Translations under genes and position numbers: made by a program
The notes under the pieces: model-generated
The model's database searches: none
Told to the model about the DNA's origin: nothing
Seen by the model: the letters and a program-made list of their open reading frames with translations, nothing else
DNA from: FEB-25 sp963822175
Lineage (GTDB): Bacteria > Chloroflexota > Anaerolineae > Anaerolineales > UBA4823
Assembly: GCA_963822175.1 (NCBI GenBank)
Contig: CAWGGJ010000008.1
Span: forward strand, 558,001-622,000
Length of the DNA: 64,000 nt
Reading direction: 5' to 3'
In this document: positions 26,746 to 36,395 of the stretch, piece after piece
Numbering within the stretch: the stretch's first letter is position 1
How the letters are laid out: each line of letters opens with the position of its first letter

Positions 26746-27648
26746 TCATACGTGGGGGTGATTTTCCAATAATTTACCTGCTTGTTCGATCAGGCAGGTC
26801 AAAAATGCTCCTTCTGGCGCATCTTCACCCCCTAAATCAGCCAGGGTTAAGGGAGCAGAATAAGTAACCAGGGGAACAGAGGATATTTTTCTACCAGTGA
26901 TCAATTGTGTCGCTATCTGGAAGATCTCTGCCACTTTTTGGCGCTGCTCATATTTCTTCCATAATTTGATCAACGGATTCTTGAACCAACCTTTTGATAA
27001 AATGCCACTGGCAATGGCTATAACCGAAATTGTTTGAGGCACTTTTCGCAAGAATAACTCCAGGCTTGCAGACCACCCATTGAGGCTATCTTCTGCACCA
27101 GGAGAGACGGCAGGATCTGGCTCAACATTCCCCCGAGGGAAAATTAATAAAGCGCCACCATTTTTTAGATGATTGATGGATGCCCTGACGGTTTGTAGCC
27201 GTGAAGGGATATGATAGGGCACTGGAATAATCACGTTGGCGATGTTAGGCAATTGTTTAAAAAATTGAACATCTGATCCCAGGATTTTTAAATCATCTCT
27301 TTGGATGCTCGCTGCCAGGATAATGACATCATAGGCTGCAGGATGGTTGCTCATGAGTAAAAGTGGTCCGTGTTTGGGTATATTCTCAGCACCCCGCACG
27401 TCTACATCGGTGACGAAATGTGCCATGAACTTTATAGCTGCCTTGTTGCAGCCTTCCAGGTAAATGTTCTTATCCAGCTCCACCACCAGAGCAGCCATAC
27501 GTTTTACTGGTGAGGAAAGAAAAAAATACATAATCCGGGAAATCAAAGATGGGTGCTTCAAGCCCATCACGCTCATGATCTGGCTGAACGCCACATCTGT
27601 GACAACCTGGACATCTGGTGTATTCGATTGGGTTCGGTCGTTTATCAT
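26746..27648 (-). CDS. PlsC-like acyltransferase
   Basis: 300 residues of the glycerophosphate acyltransferase (PlsC/LPLAT) superfamily. Motif I is SNHPAAYDV near residue 97 (NHx4D catalytic pair), and motif III appears as LLIFPRGNVEPDP near residue 170. A hydrophobic stretch near residues 25-55 suggests membrane association. It should move a fatty acyl chain onto a lipid or related acceptor. The sequence differs from housekeeping PlsC in the long N-terminus, so the acceptor is open. It is convergent with the acyl-CoA dehydrogenase-like gene (2 bases apart). Confidence 0.78.
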   Translation of the reverse strand: MINDRTQSNTPDVQVVTDVAFSQIMSVMGLKHPSLISRIMYFFLSSPVKRMAALVVELDKNIYLEGCNKAAIKFMAHFVTDVDVRGAENIPKHGPLLLMSNHPAAYDVIILAASIQRDDLKILGSDVQFFKQLPNIANVIIPVPYHIPSRLQTVRASINHLKNGGALLIFPRGNVEPDPAVSPGAEDSLNGWSASLELFLRKVPQTISVIAIASGILSKGWFKNPLIKLWKKYEQRQKVAEIFQIATQLITGRKISSVPLVTYSAPLTLADLGGEDAPEGAFLTCLIEQAGKLLENHPHV

Positions 27649-27804
27649 CTTGGAATATTTAATGATTCGGGCGTTTACTAATTCTACTATGAAAAGCTTT
27701 ATGGGAAATTTTCTCTTCTCAAGGCTCTCTAACGGTTTGCCGCAATGACTGATAGAATAGCTTCATTTGTCCCTCAGACAACGATAAATATTTGGAGTAA
27801 ATGA

Positions 27805-29205
27805 TTGTCTTTAAAACTAGCTCGATCGAACCAACATGCACTGAGTGGTTTTTTCAGTGATGGAGAATACTATCGTCGCCTGGTAAAGATAGGCCTGCCG
27901 ATAGCTTTGCAACAGCTGATCATGTCGTCGTTGAACATGGTCGGAGTGGTGATGGTCGGTCAGCTGGGGGAAGCATCCATCGCTGCAGTTGGGCTTGCTA
28001 ACCAGATCTTTTTCCTGTTAAATCTCGTTTTATTCGGCATAACCAGTGGCTCTGCCATGTTCACTGCCCAATTATGGGGGAAAAGGGATATTAATAATAT
28101 TCGAAAAGTGTTAGGACTGGCTATTACGCTGGGATTGATCGCTGCATTCGTGTTCTTATTGATTGCAGAGGTCTTTCCTGAACAAGCACTGAGCATTTAT
28201 TCAAGCGATCCTGTAGTAATTGACTTGGGAAGCGAATATCTACGCATAATTGGGTTCTCTTTCATCTTATATGCGATCTCATTTTGTTACTCTTCCGTTT
28301 TAAGAAGTACAGGTGATGTGCAAACTCCCCTTATCGTGACGATCACTGCACTAACGCTGAATACCTTTCTATCTTACACGCTTATTTTTGGCAAGCTGGG
28401 ACTACCAGCTTTGGGGGTGCAAGGGGCTGCGATTGCTGTGCTTTCTTCTCGTGTGGTGGAATGTGCAGTATTATTATGGCTTACCTACCGGAAGGATTCT
28501 CCCGCCGCTGGCAGGATCCACGAGTTATTTGGATATAATCGTCAATTTGCCCGCACGGTGCTCAAGCCGGTTCTGCCTGTCGTTGGCAATGAGATTTTAT
28601 GGTCATTGGGAATCACTGCATACAATGTGGTCTATGCCCGCATCGGTACGGAATCTTTTGCAGCAATGAATATCGTCGGTTCCATTGAACAGATGGCATT
28701 CGTCCTTTTCCAGGGAATTGGGCATGCTTGTGCAATAATGGTCGGTAACCGGATTGGAGCAGGTGAGGAAGAGCAGGCATTTCGTTACGCCGCCCGTTCA
28801 GAAACCCTGGGCATCCTGGGTGGCGGGCTGATCGGCCTCGTTATCCTGGCATCCAGACCATTTCTTTTATCGTTATACAATGTCTCTCCCCAGGTTTTGG
28901 ATTATGTATATCGGGTCCTGACGATCATGGCGTTGCTGTTGTGGTTAAGGGTATCCAACATGATTTTATACATCGGTATCATTCGCAGTGGAGGCGACAC
29001 TCGATTTGGATTTCTGATGGATGGTGTGGTCATATGGGTCGTGGGGGTGCCTCTGGCAGTTATCGGGGCATTCATTCTGCACCTGCCCGTTTATTGGGTG
29101 TACTTCCTGGTGATGGCAGAAGAACTCACCAAGTGGGTATTGGGGATCTACCGGTTCTTCTCACACAAGTGGATTCATAACCTGGCACAGACAGTAGGTG
29201 AATAA
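27805..29205 (+). CDS. MATE-family multidrug/cation antiporter
   Basis: 466 residues with about twelve membrane helices in two similar halves. MATE features include GLPIALQQLIMSSLNMVGVVMVGQLGEASIAAVGLANQ split at the usual position (residues 28-65) and the second-half GTESFAAMNIVGSIEQMAF with GAGEEEQAFRYAARSE. It should export drugs or cations using a Na+ or H+ gradient. The best start is TTG at 27805, seven bases after GGAG; an ATG at 27801 is out of frame. A hairpin terminator follows. Confidence 0.9.
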   Translation: MSLKLARSNQHALSGFFSDGEYYRRLVKIGLPIALQQLIMSSLNMVGVVMVGQLGEASIAAVGLANQIFFLLNLVLFGITSGSAMFTAQLWGKRDINNIRKVLGLAITLGLIAAFVFLLIAEVFPEQALSIYSSDPVVIDLGSEYLRIIGFSFILYAISFCYSSVLRSTGDVQTPLIVTITALTLNTFLSYTLIFGKLGLPALGVQGAAIAVLSSRVVECAVLLWLTYRKDSPAAGRIHELFGYNRQFARTVLKPVLPVVGNEILWSLGITAYNVVYARIGTESFAAMNIVGSIEQMAFVLFQGIGHACAIMVGNRIGAGEEEQAFRYAARSETLGILGGGLIGLVILASRPFLLSLYNVSPQVLDYVYRVLTIMALLLWLRVSNMILYIGIIRSGGDTRFGFLMDGVVIWVVGVPLAVIGAFILHLPVYWVYFLVMAEELTKWVLGIYRFFSHKWIHNLAQTVGE

Positions 29206-29260
29206 TCTCACCCCTGTTCAAAAAGCCTGCCCTCTGATAAGATTACTACCCGTAGTTACC

Positions 29261-29294
29261 GACCTCGACCAGATTGGTTGGGGTCTTTGTGTGT
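29261..29294 (+). terminator. Rho-independent terminator after the MATE gene
   Basis: GACCTCGACC (29261-29270) pairs with GGTTGGGGTC (29276-29285), ten pairs including three G-T wobbles, around AGATT. TTTGTGTGTTT follows directly. The typA start codon is 28 bases further. Confidence 0.55.
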
Positions 29295-29312
29295 TTGGAT
29301 GGATAAAGAAAA

Positions 29313-31170
29313 GTGATCACTGAAAGAAAAGATATACGTAATATAGCCATTATCGCCCATGTTGACCATGGCAAAACGACCCTGGTTGATGGGTTGCTAA
29401 GGCAGGCGACGGGTTTTTCGCGATAACCAACAAGTAGTAGAGCGGGTGATGGATTCCAATGACCTTGAACGTGAACGTGGCATCACCATCCTGGCGAAAA
29501 ATACTGCCATTGAAATTTGGGATGAACAGATCCAGGGACAGGTCAAGATCAATATTGTTGATACTCCCGGGCATGCTGATTTTGGTGGTGAAGTCGAGCG
29601 GGTGATGAACATGGTGGATGGTGTCTTGCTCCTGGTGGATGCAGCTGAAGGACCCATGCCTCAAACCCGTTTCGTGCTCAAGAAAGCCCTGGAGATGGGT
29701 CACCGGGCAATTGTGGTGATCAACAAGGTTGACCGTAAGGATGCTGAACCCGAGCGGGTGTTGAACCAGACCTTTGATCTCTTCATTGAGCTTGGAGCGA
29801 CGGATGAACAGGCTGAATTCCCCATTATCTATGCCAATGCCATCACTGCCCAGGCAGCATTAACTCCTGACCTCGGTCCGGACTTGCAGCCGCTTTTTCA
29901 AGCCATTCTCCGTCACATCCCTGCACCGCAGGTAGACCTGGATGCTCCCCTGCAAATGCTGGTGACAACCCTGGGTTATGATGATTACCGGGGTGTAACT
30001 GCCGTGGGGCGAATCTTCGCCGGGCAGATGCAGGTAGGTCAACCCCTGGCACGCATCACGGTGACTGGGCAGGTGCTTCCTGAACGGGCACGCTACCTGT
30101 ATGTTCACCAAGGACTAAAACGCGTGGAAGTGGAGACAGCCCAGGCTGGAGAGATTGTTGCTCTGGCAGGTCTGGAAGGAATTGGTATCGGTGAAACCCT
30201 GGCAGATGCGGATAACCCGATCTCCCTGCCTCCAATCAAAGTGGAGGAACCAACCGTACGTATGACTTTTGGAGTAAACACCTCCCCGTTCTCCGGTCGC
30301 GAGAGTCGCTGGAATACCTCGCGTAAGCTACGTGAGCGCCTGTTCGACGAATTGCGTTCCAACGTTGCATTAAGGGTGGCAGAAATGGATACCCCTGATT
30401 CATTCCTGGTTTCCGGGCGTGGTGAGCTTCACCTGGCAATACTCATTGAAACCATGCGCAGGGAAGGTTACGAGTTCCAGGTTTCACGACCAGAAGTCAT
30501 CCTCCGTGAGGGTGAAAGTGGCGAAGTATTGGAGCCTTTCGAAGAAGTCTACATTGAAACCAGCCAGGAAACAACCGGGGTGGTGGTGGAGATGTTGGGA
30601 TCACGCCGGGGGCAGATGCTGGATATGCAGGATACCCAGGATAATAGCGTACGATTGAAATACCTGATACCCACGCGTGGACTATTAGGGTTCAGGTACC
30701 AGTTCCTCACTGCCACGCGAGGGGCTGGAACAATGCATACAATTTTTTATGACTATTTACCCATGGTGGGGGCGATGGATGGACGAGATTTTGGGTCACT
30801 TGTATCATGGGAGAACGGTGTCACCACGACCTATGGCTTGAAGAACGCTGAAGATCGCGGAGCCTTATTTTATGGCCCTGGTGTGGATGTGTATGAGGGC
30901 ATGGTGGTAGGAGAGCACCAACGACCCGGTGACCTTACCATCAATGTGTGCAAGAAAAAACACATGACCAATGTGCGTGCAGCGCGGGGTGAGATGGAGA
31001 TTCGCCTGACACCACCCCGGCAGATGAGCCTGGATGAGGCGATTGAATATTTGTCAGACGACGAGCTGTTGGAAGTAACTCCACAGAATTATCGTATCCG
31101 CAAGCGCATCCTTGAATCCGAAGAGCGTGGAAAACAAACCAAGCTCGCCAAGCTTGAGCGAACAACGTAG
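29313..31170 (+). pseudogene. typA: typA/bipA translational GTPase, frame broken by one base
   Basis: The GTG at 29313 begins ITERKDIRNIAIIAHVDHGKTTLVDGLLRQATGF (P-loop HVDHGKTT) and the frame ends at TAA 29424. The rest of the protein continues in another frame from about 29419 (RDNQQVVERV, then MDSNDLERERGITI) to 31170. One surplus T in the TTTTT run at 29414-29418 explains everything, because removing it restores about 618 residues. Domains: GTPase with DTPGHADF and NKVD, domain II, EF-G-like domains III and V, and the TypA-specific C-terminus. TypA binds ribosomes under stress. A homopolymer error in the sequence is the likeliest cause. Confidence 0.85.
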
Positions 31171-31177
31171 AGTTTAC

Positions 31178-31204
31178 AACATCCCCAATTAGGGGATGTT
31201 TTTA
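31178..31204 (+). terminator. Rho-independent terminator after typA
   Basis: AACATCCCC (31178-31186) and GGGGATGTT (31192-31200) form a perfect 9-bp stem with loop AATTA, followed by TTTATTTT. It overlaps the end of the convergent GNAT-like gene, whose stop codon lies in the loop. Confidence 0.85.
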
Positions 31205-32340
31205 TTTTCATGGAGTTTTAAGCGGTAAACCCGGTAACGCTTATATAACCTGGCTCCAGCGCGGGCAGCCAAGGTGGGGGTATAGGGATTATCATCCGAG
31301 GTCAGTGACATATCGATCCAGGTATAACCTTTTGAAAAAGCGCGTTTTGCCATCTCGTCAAAAAGCATCACCGCCACGCCTGTGTCCCAATATTCCGGTA
31401 ACACCAACACGGATTTTATTGCCAGGCATTTTGGCTGCCGGCGCATATAGGGTAATATTCGCAGGTAATCCCACGGATGGCGTAATCCATTGGCATGAAT
31501 GAGGGCTTCATTAATATTTGGAATACCTGGAAACCAACCTACAGCTGCTCCATCCACTTCAGCGAAAAGCACGAGCTCAGGATCAACGATCTGGCGGAAT
31601 TGCTCCAATGAGGCTTGCAGGCTTTCCCGGGGCCAGGGGATGAAATCCGGCAGATGGGCCAGGGCTTTGTTTAGTAAAATATAAATTCGTTCCACCTCTT
31701 CATCCCAATGGTTCATGTCAGCGGAACGGATCGTGATCCGGTTACGCGTTTTTATTCGCTCAGAGAGACGTGACAGTCGCTCAATTTCCTTGGCTGCCAT
31801 TGTCTGGGTGATCTCATATGCCAGGTTATCCCCCCGTGCAGGTAGAAAGCCATAATCTTCGAAAAATCCCTGGTAATAGGGAGGGGTATGTCCACACAAC
31901 AGAGCTGGCGGGCGGTCCCTGCCTTCAATGAGTACGCCATACCCATCCTCATAATCCAGATTGAAAGGACCATATAAGGCATCTAGACCGTGTGCAAGTG
32001 CCCAAGTGCAGGCATGGTCAAAAAGCGCTTGAGCCACACGCTCGTCAGAGACGCATTCAAAGAAACCGATCATGCAGTCTTTCAAACCACGTGCAGCATT
32101 CGTCGCTCGGTCATCGGCACAGCAGATGGTCCCCACAGGTTTGTCGTCCCTGAATGCCATGAAGAATTCAGCAATCCCCCGCTTGAAAAATACGCCCTGG
32201 TGGGGGTCAATGAACTTAATTCGCTCCCGCACCAGGGGCGGCACCCACAGAGGATCGTTTTTATATATCTGCCATGGAAAGGTTACGAAATGCTTGCGTT
32301 GTGAAATATTCTCGACCGGTCGGATTTCGATACAGCTCAT
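31189..32340 (-). CDS. GNAT-like protein (YghO-type)
   Basis: 383 residues starting at ATG 32340, which overlaps the last base of the GPH symporter stop codon (TGATG). The sequence begins IEIRPVENISQRKHFVTFPW and carries FVTFPWQIYKNDPLWVPPL, a signature I associate with the uncharacterised YghO-like family; the C-terminal half (about 215-383) has GNAT-like strands (VLFAEVDGAAVGWFPG, KSVLVLPEYWDTGVAVMLFDEMAK) that would bind acetyl-CoA. Substrate is unknown. Translational coupling with the symporter suggests a shared regulation, not necessarily a shared pathway. Confidence 0.75.
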   Translation of the reverse strand: MSCIEIRPVENISQRKHFVTFPWQIYKNDPLWVPPLVRERIKFIDPHQGVFFKRGIAEFFMAFRDDKPVGTICCADDRATNAARGLKDCMIGFFECVSDERVAQALFDHACTWALAHGLDALYGPFNLDYEDGYGVLIEGRDRPPALLCGHTPPYYQGFFEDYGFLPARGDNLAYEITQTMAAKEIERLSRLSERIKTRNRITIRSADMNHWDEEVERIYILLNKALAHLPDFIPWPRESLQASLEQFRQIVDPELVLFAEVDGAAVGWFPGIPNINEALIHANGLRHPWDYLRILPYMRRQPKCLAIKSVLVLPEYWDTGVAVMLFDEMAKRAFSKGYTWIDMSLTSDDNPYTPTLAARAGARLYKRYRVYRLKLHENKNIP

Positions 32341-33701
32341 CAATCTTCCTTGCTGGCCTCAGTTCGCCTTTCTTCGAGCTCCTGGGCAATCTGGGTATAC
32401 CTCTCACGCCCCAACGGATATAGCATTGCAAACACGATCCCAATGCACAGCATGAAGGCAGGTAAAGGACCGATGACGATGCGGATACCCAGTACCGCGC
32501 TGGCGGGTTGCTGGGTACTATTTTGGATATAGCCAGTTGCACCCAACACTTGTGAAACCATTAATATGGCAAAGGAGGATGCTATTTTTTGTGACAATGA
32601 GATAAAACTATAAAACATACCCTCGTGTCTCTCGCCAGTTTTCAGCTCGTCATATTCGATGGCATCAGGGATGATTGACCATGGCATCACATGGGCTGCA
32701 GAGACACCAATCCCTGCCAGAATGCACAAGAATACGATAAAAGTTAATGGTGTTGCAGGCGTCAAGGTGACAAGCACGAGCAAGACGGCAGCCAAAAAAG
32801 CCACCCCGATGATATAGGCGATGCGCTTGTTCAAGCGGTGTGAAATCCACGTCCACAATGGTAAGGCGATCATGGCAATAACGAAAATGCTTGCCATGAT
32901 AATCATATTATTTTGTTCCTGGTTGACCACATGGATAATGAAATATAAGATGCTGGCCTGGAGAATATCGATCGAGACCCAAGTGAACAGGTAAATGGCT
33001 GCGCTGTAAAGAAAGGGTCGATTATTTACCGAGGCTCGTATTGACTCCAACAAACCGGGTAGCTTTTGATTCATGAATTCTAGACGTTCATGAGTGCCAT
33101 AAAATACGAACCATAGGGGGATAGCTGAAGCAATTCCGAACACGAGCCCCATAATCAATACGTTGTTTGTATTTTCTGGAGATAGGTTCCCCACAATCAT
33201 AAGTGGGATAGTGAAGGCAACCAGGCTGCCAAATAGCGAGAAGAATGCCCTCACCGAAGTCAGAGATGTCCGTTCATCGTAATCCGAGGTCAACTCAGGA
33301 GTTAACGCAAAGTAGGGCATGTAGATCATTGTGGCAGAGGCATCATAGAGAATATAGATAACGGTATAGTAAATTACCAATGCAAAATCACCCTGGATGG
33401 GTGGTTTCCACCACATCAAAGTAAAGAAAATGGCATAAGGGATAGGTCCAAATAGCAGGAATGGACGACGCCTACCCCAGCGAGTGCGGGTACGGTCGGA
33501 GATATAACCGAACAGTGGGTCATTGATATAATCCCAGGTCCGCCCGATGAATATCGCCAAACCTGCTATCTTGATATTTACTCCCACCACATCCGTGAGG
33601 AAGAATAAGAAATAAAACCCGATAATTGTGCTGGTGATGCTGAACCCCAGGTCACCAGAACCATACATCCATTTTCGCCAGGCGGGCAGTTGATTTTTCA
33701 A
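32340..33701 (-). CDS. GPH-family sugar:cation symporter (MelB-like MFS)
   Basis: 453 residues with twelve predicted membrane helices. The glycoside-pentoside-hexuronide family signature is clear: YGSGDLGFSITSTIIGFY at the start, GRTWDYINDPLFGYISDRTR split around residue 50, and RWGRRRPFLLFGPIPYA. The family imports glycosides or hexuronides with H+ or Na+. No glycosidase is adjacent to indicate the sugar. It is first in a two-gene transcript with the GNAT-like gene and divergent from the NHL-protein gene. Confidence 0.88.
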   Translation of the reverse strand: MKNQLPAWRKWMYGSGDLGFSITSTIIGFYFLFFLTDVVGVNIKIAGLAIFIGRTWDYINDPLFGYISDRTRTRWGRRRPFLLFGPIPYAIFFTLMWWKPPIQGDFALVIYYTVIYILYDASATMIYMPYFALTPELTSDYDERTSLTSVRAFFSLFGSLVAFTIPLMIVGNLSPENTNNVLIMGLVFGIASAIPLWFVFYGTHERLEFMNQKLPGLLESIRASVNNRPFLYSAAIYLFTWVSIDILQASILYFIIHVVNQEQNNMIIMASIFVIAMIALPLWTWISHRLNKRIAYIIGVAFLAAVLLVLVTLTPATPLTFIVFLCILAGIGVSAAHVMPWSIIPDAIEYDELKTGERHEGMFYSFISLSQKIASSFAILMVSQVLGATGYIQNSTQQPASAVLGIRIVIGPLPAFMLCIGIVFAMLYPLGRERYTQIAQELEERRTEASKED

Positions 33702-33805
33702 TGTAGGAGATCCAATTTAGGATTCAATATACTATTTTAACTCCGACCAGCCAACTTAGTTTCGAAAAATGATATAAAATGAATTGTGTATCGTCGGAGG
33801 AGAGC

Positions 33806-35365
33806 ATGCCACAAAGTTTCAGCTGTCCCAATTGTTCTGCCCCTTTGGATATAGATGGAGATGGTTCAACAACCTTGCGTTGCCCCTATTGCCGTACGTC
33901 GGTGATCATCCCGCAGGAGGTGCGGATCTTTGAACCAACAACCACTTTAAAATCATCAACTGAGAACACCAATAATACCCGCCCAGATGTGGACCTCACA
34001 GAAAGATTGATTTCGATCCGTGAGAAAACAGCTGCAGGAGAGGAAATTGAGGCCATACGACTATTACGCTCTACATTTGTGATTGGGGTGAAAGAAGCGA
34101 AAGACCTGGTTGAAGCTATGCAGCGTGGTGAAGAAGTCGATATGAAGGATTTGGAATTGGTTTCATCCTTGAAAACCACGACTATTGATGCAAGCGTGAT
34201 GCGTCAACTGATGGATCTAATTAATTCCGGGGAGAAAATTGAAGCTATAAAATTGTTCCGAGAGATTACAGGGGCAAGCTTGAAAGACGCCAAGGATACC
34301 ATTGATGGGATGGAGATGTCACTTGCAGCTTCGCTGTTTGAAGGAGAACCAGGGACATTATCTTATATCCCACCATTGCATGCCGACCAAGATATGGTGG
34401 CACCAAAAGGGAAATCGAGTAGTGGGCGGAACTGCTTGATCACTGGTTTTATCATTTTTATCTTCCTGACCACGGTGATTCCAATTTTGGCTGCCATGAC
34501 CTCCCAGGGAGGTCCACTCGCAGGGGTGTGGGCGCGGATAAATCCATTTGCCGTTGGGAGAGTGACCCTGGAATTTGGCCAGGAAGGGACTGGACCGGGT
34601 TATTTCACCGACGCCCGATATGTGGCAGTGGATAACAATGGGCATATCTTTGTTGGTGAATTCAATGGCGGACGAGTCCAGGTGTTCGATGAAGGCGGGA
34701 AATACCTTACACAATGGAAAGCCACTGGCGAAGAGACGGGAGACATTTACCTGACAGGGATGGCAGCTGATCGCAAAGGGCTGGTTTATACCGTCGTGGG
34801 GAGCATGTTGTACGTCTACGATGGATTAACAGGAGCTCTATTGGGGAGGATGGACCATCCGGATGGTTGGGGTTTTGATGATGTCACTGCTGCTCCTGAT
34901 GGATCTGTTGTGGCATCCTGGTATAAAAACCGTGATGACATTATACGTTTTAATCAAAATGGAAGGATCACCCTTCTTCTGGAGAATGCCATCAACAATA
35001 TCACCAATGACTCGGAAATGGACATGCGGGTGGCAGTGGATGGCACAGGAAATATCTATGCATTAGGTTACTTTAATGAAGGAGTCTTTCTCTTCTCCCC
35101 AGATGGAAAATATATTTCACGTTTTGGCAGCATGGGTGATGCAGAAGGACAGTTTACTTCACCCAGGTCGATCGCAGTGGACAATCTGGGAAAAATCTAT
35201 ATTGCTGACTTCCCGGGAGTACTGATATACGCCAACGATGGACGTTATCTGGGCACACTACCGATCAATGGAGCTGCGATGGGGATCACATTCGATGACC
35301 AGAATAACCTTTATGTGGTGGTAGACGAAAAAGTGTTGCGTTATAGTCTTAAGGAAGACCAGTAA
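33806..35365 (+). CDS. Zinc ribbon - two L12-CTD-like repeats - membrane helix - NHL propeller protein
   Basis: 519 residues from ATG 33806, which has GGAGGAG just upstream. Domain order: zinc ribbon at 5-30 (CPNCSAPLDIDG, LRCPYCRT); two repeats resembling the C-terminal domain of ribosomal protein L7/L12, near 65-105 (EEIEAIRLLR, GVKEAKDLVEAM) and 120-158 (EKIEAIKLFREITGASLKDAKD); one membrane helix near 205-228; then an NHL-type beta-propeller at about 240-515 with repeats such as GQEGTGPGYFTDARYVAVD and EGQFTSPRSIAVDNLGKIYIAD. The ribbon and L12-like part should be cytosolic and the propeller external. Function unknown. L12-CTD modules bind translation GTPases in ribosomes, but that role is not implied here. 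Confidence 0.82.
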   Translation: MPQSFSCPNCSAPLDIDGDGSTTLRCPYCRTSVIIPQEVRIFEPTTTLKSSTENTNNTRPDVDLTERLISIREKTAAGEEIEAIRLLRSTFVIGVKEAKDLVEAMQRGEEVDMKDLELVSSLKTTTIDASVMRQLMDLINSGEKIEAIKLFREITGASLKDAKDTIDGMEMSLAASLFEGEPGTLSYIPPLHADQDMVAPKGKSSSGRNCLITGFIIFIFLTTVIPILAAMTSQGGPLAGVWARINPFAVGRVTLEFGQEGTGPGYFTDARYVAVDNNGHIFVGEFNGGRVQVFDEGGKYLTQWKATGEETGDIYLTGMAADRKGLVYTVVGSMLYVYDGLTGALLGRMDHPDGWGFDDVTAAPDGSVVASWYKNRDDIIRFNQNGRITLLLENAINNITNDSEMDMRVAVDGTGNIYALGYFNEGVFLFSPDGKYISRFGSMGDAEGQFTSPRSIAVDNLGKIYIADFPGVLIYANDGRYLGTLPINGAAMGITFDDQNNLYVVVDEKVLRYSLKEDQ

Positions 35366-35437
35366 ACTACATGCTTTTTTTTGATACCCACAAGTGGTGC
35401 TCACAATCCATTAAATATCCTGTCTCGATAACCCACA

Positions 35438-35446
35438 TGCTATAAT
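35438..35446 (+). promoter_or_regulatory. Extended -10 promoter, probable leaderless transcript
   Basis: TGCTATAAT at 35438-35446 is a perfect extended -10 element. Only CACGAC separates it from the ATG at 35453, so transcription would start at about the A of the start codon. There is no ribosome binding site before that ATG. Confidence 0.55.
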
Positions 35447-35452
35447 CACGAC

Positions 35453-36388
35453 ATGATCCTGGTAACTGGAGGAACAGGTTTTATCGGTAAGGTATTGGTG
35501 CGCCAGCTGTCTGAGGCTGGGTATCCAGTGCGATTGCTGATCCGTCCTTCTAAAAAATCACCGGACTTACCCCGTGGTGTGCCACTGGAGGTGACGGTAA
35601 GTAACCTTACCGATGCACGCAGCGTTCGTTCGGCAATGATGGACGTGGAGATCGTCTATCATTTGGCAGGGGTTGAATGGCATGGGGCTCGTGCAAGCTT
35701 GATGGATATCGATATCCTGGGAACTCAAACCGTCAGCCGTATTGCTGCAGATGCTGGGGTAAAGCGCTTTTTCTATCTCAGCCATCTCGGAGCAGACCGC
35801 GCATCTGCTTACCCGGTGCTGAAGGCCAAAGCGATCGCCGAGGAGAACATCCGAAGAAGTAATATCGATCATACGATCATCCGGACTGCCCTTGTTTACG
35901 GGTTAAATGATCACTTTACCAGTGGGCTGGCGCGATTATTATATGCTCTGCCTTCATTCTTCTTTGTCCCGGAGGATGGGAATACATTACTTCAACCTAT
36001 ATGGGTGGAAGACCTTGTCACCTGCCTGGTTTGGGCATTGGATAATGAGCTGACTAAAAACCAGACCTACTCCGTTGGTGGACCAGAATATTTGACCTTC
36101 GATCACATTGTACAATCCGTATTAGATATGATTAATCTCCGGCGGAAATTGGTACATGTTTATCCACCCTACCTGAGAGCAATGACAGTGCTGTTTGAAT
36201 CCATATTCCCAGGATTGCCAGTGTCTGTATATTGGTTGGATTACCTGGCGGTCAATCGTACCTGCAGCCTTAATACCCTGCCAAGTGCATTTAATATCCT
36301 GCCATCCCGTTTTGATCATCGATTGGATCATCTAACCCAAACCAATTGGAGGACGTCACTTTGGCGCTCTCTGTTTCGCAAGCACTAA
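35453..36388 (+). CDS. NAD(P)-binding epimerase/dehydratase-like protein (NDUFA9-like SDR)
   Basis: 311 residues of the atypical/extended SDR type. The cofactor motif is VTGGTGFIGKVLVRQL at residues 4-19; VYHLAGVEWHG and the IIRTALVYG segment fit the NDUFA9-like/NmrA group more than classical sugar epimerases, and the YxxxK pair is not evident (YPVLKAKA is the nearest). It may be a sugar- or lipid-modifying reductase or a non-catalytic nucleotide-binding protein. It is the first gene of a plus-strand group with the GNAT and enolase-superfamily genes (7-base gap), apparently read from a leaderless start. Confidence 0.78.
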   Translation: MILVTGGTGFIGKVLVRQLSEAGYPVRLLIRPSKKSPDLPRGVPLEVTVSNLTDARSVRSAMMDVEIVYHLAGVEWHGARASLMDIDILGTQTVSRIAADAGVKRFFYLSHLGADRASAYPVLKAKAIAEENIRRSNIDHTIIRTALVYGLNDHFTSGLARLLYALPSFFFVPEDGNTLLQPIWVEDLVTCLVWALDNELTKNQTYSVGGPEYLTFDHIVQSVLDMINLRRKLVHVYPPYLRAMTVLFESIFPGLPVSVYWLDYLAVNRTCSLNTLPSAFNILPSRFDHRLDHLTQTNWRTSLWRSLFRKH

Positions 36389-36395
36389 AATCAAG

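Noticed and set aside
29405..29430. Programmed +1 frameshift in typA
   Set aside because: No known typA uses one, there is no upstream stimulatory site, and the lesion is in a homopolymer where indel errors are common.
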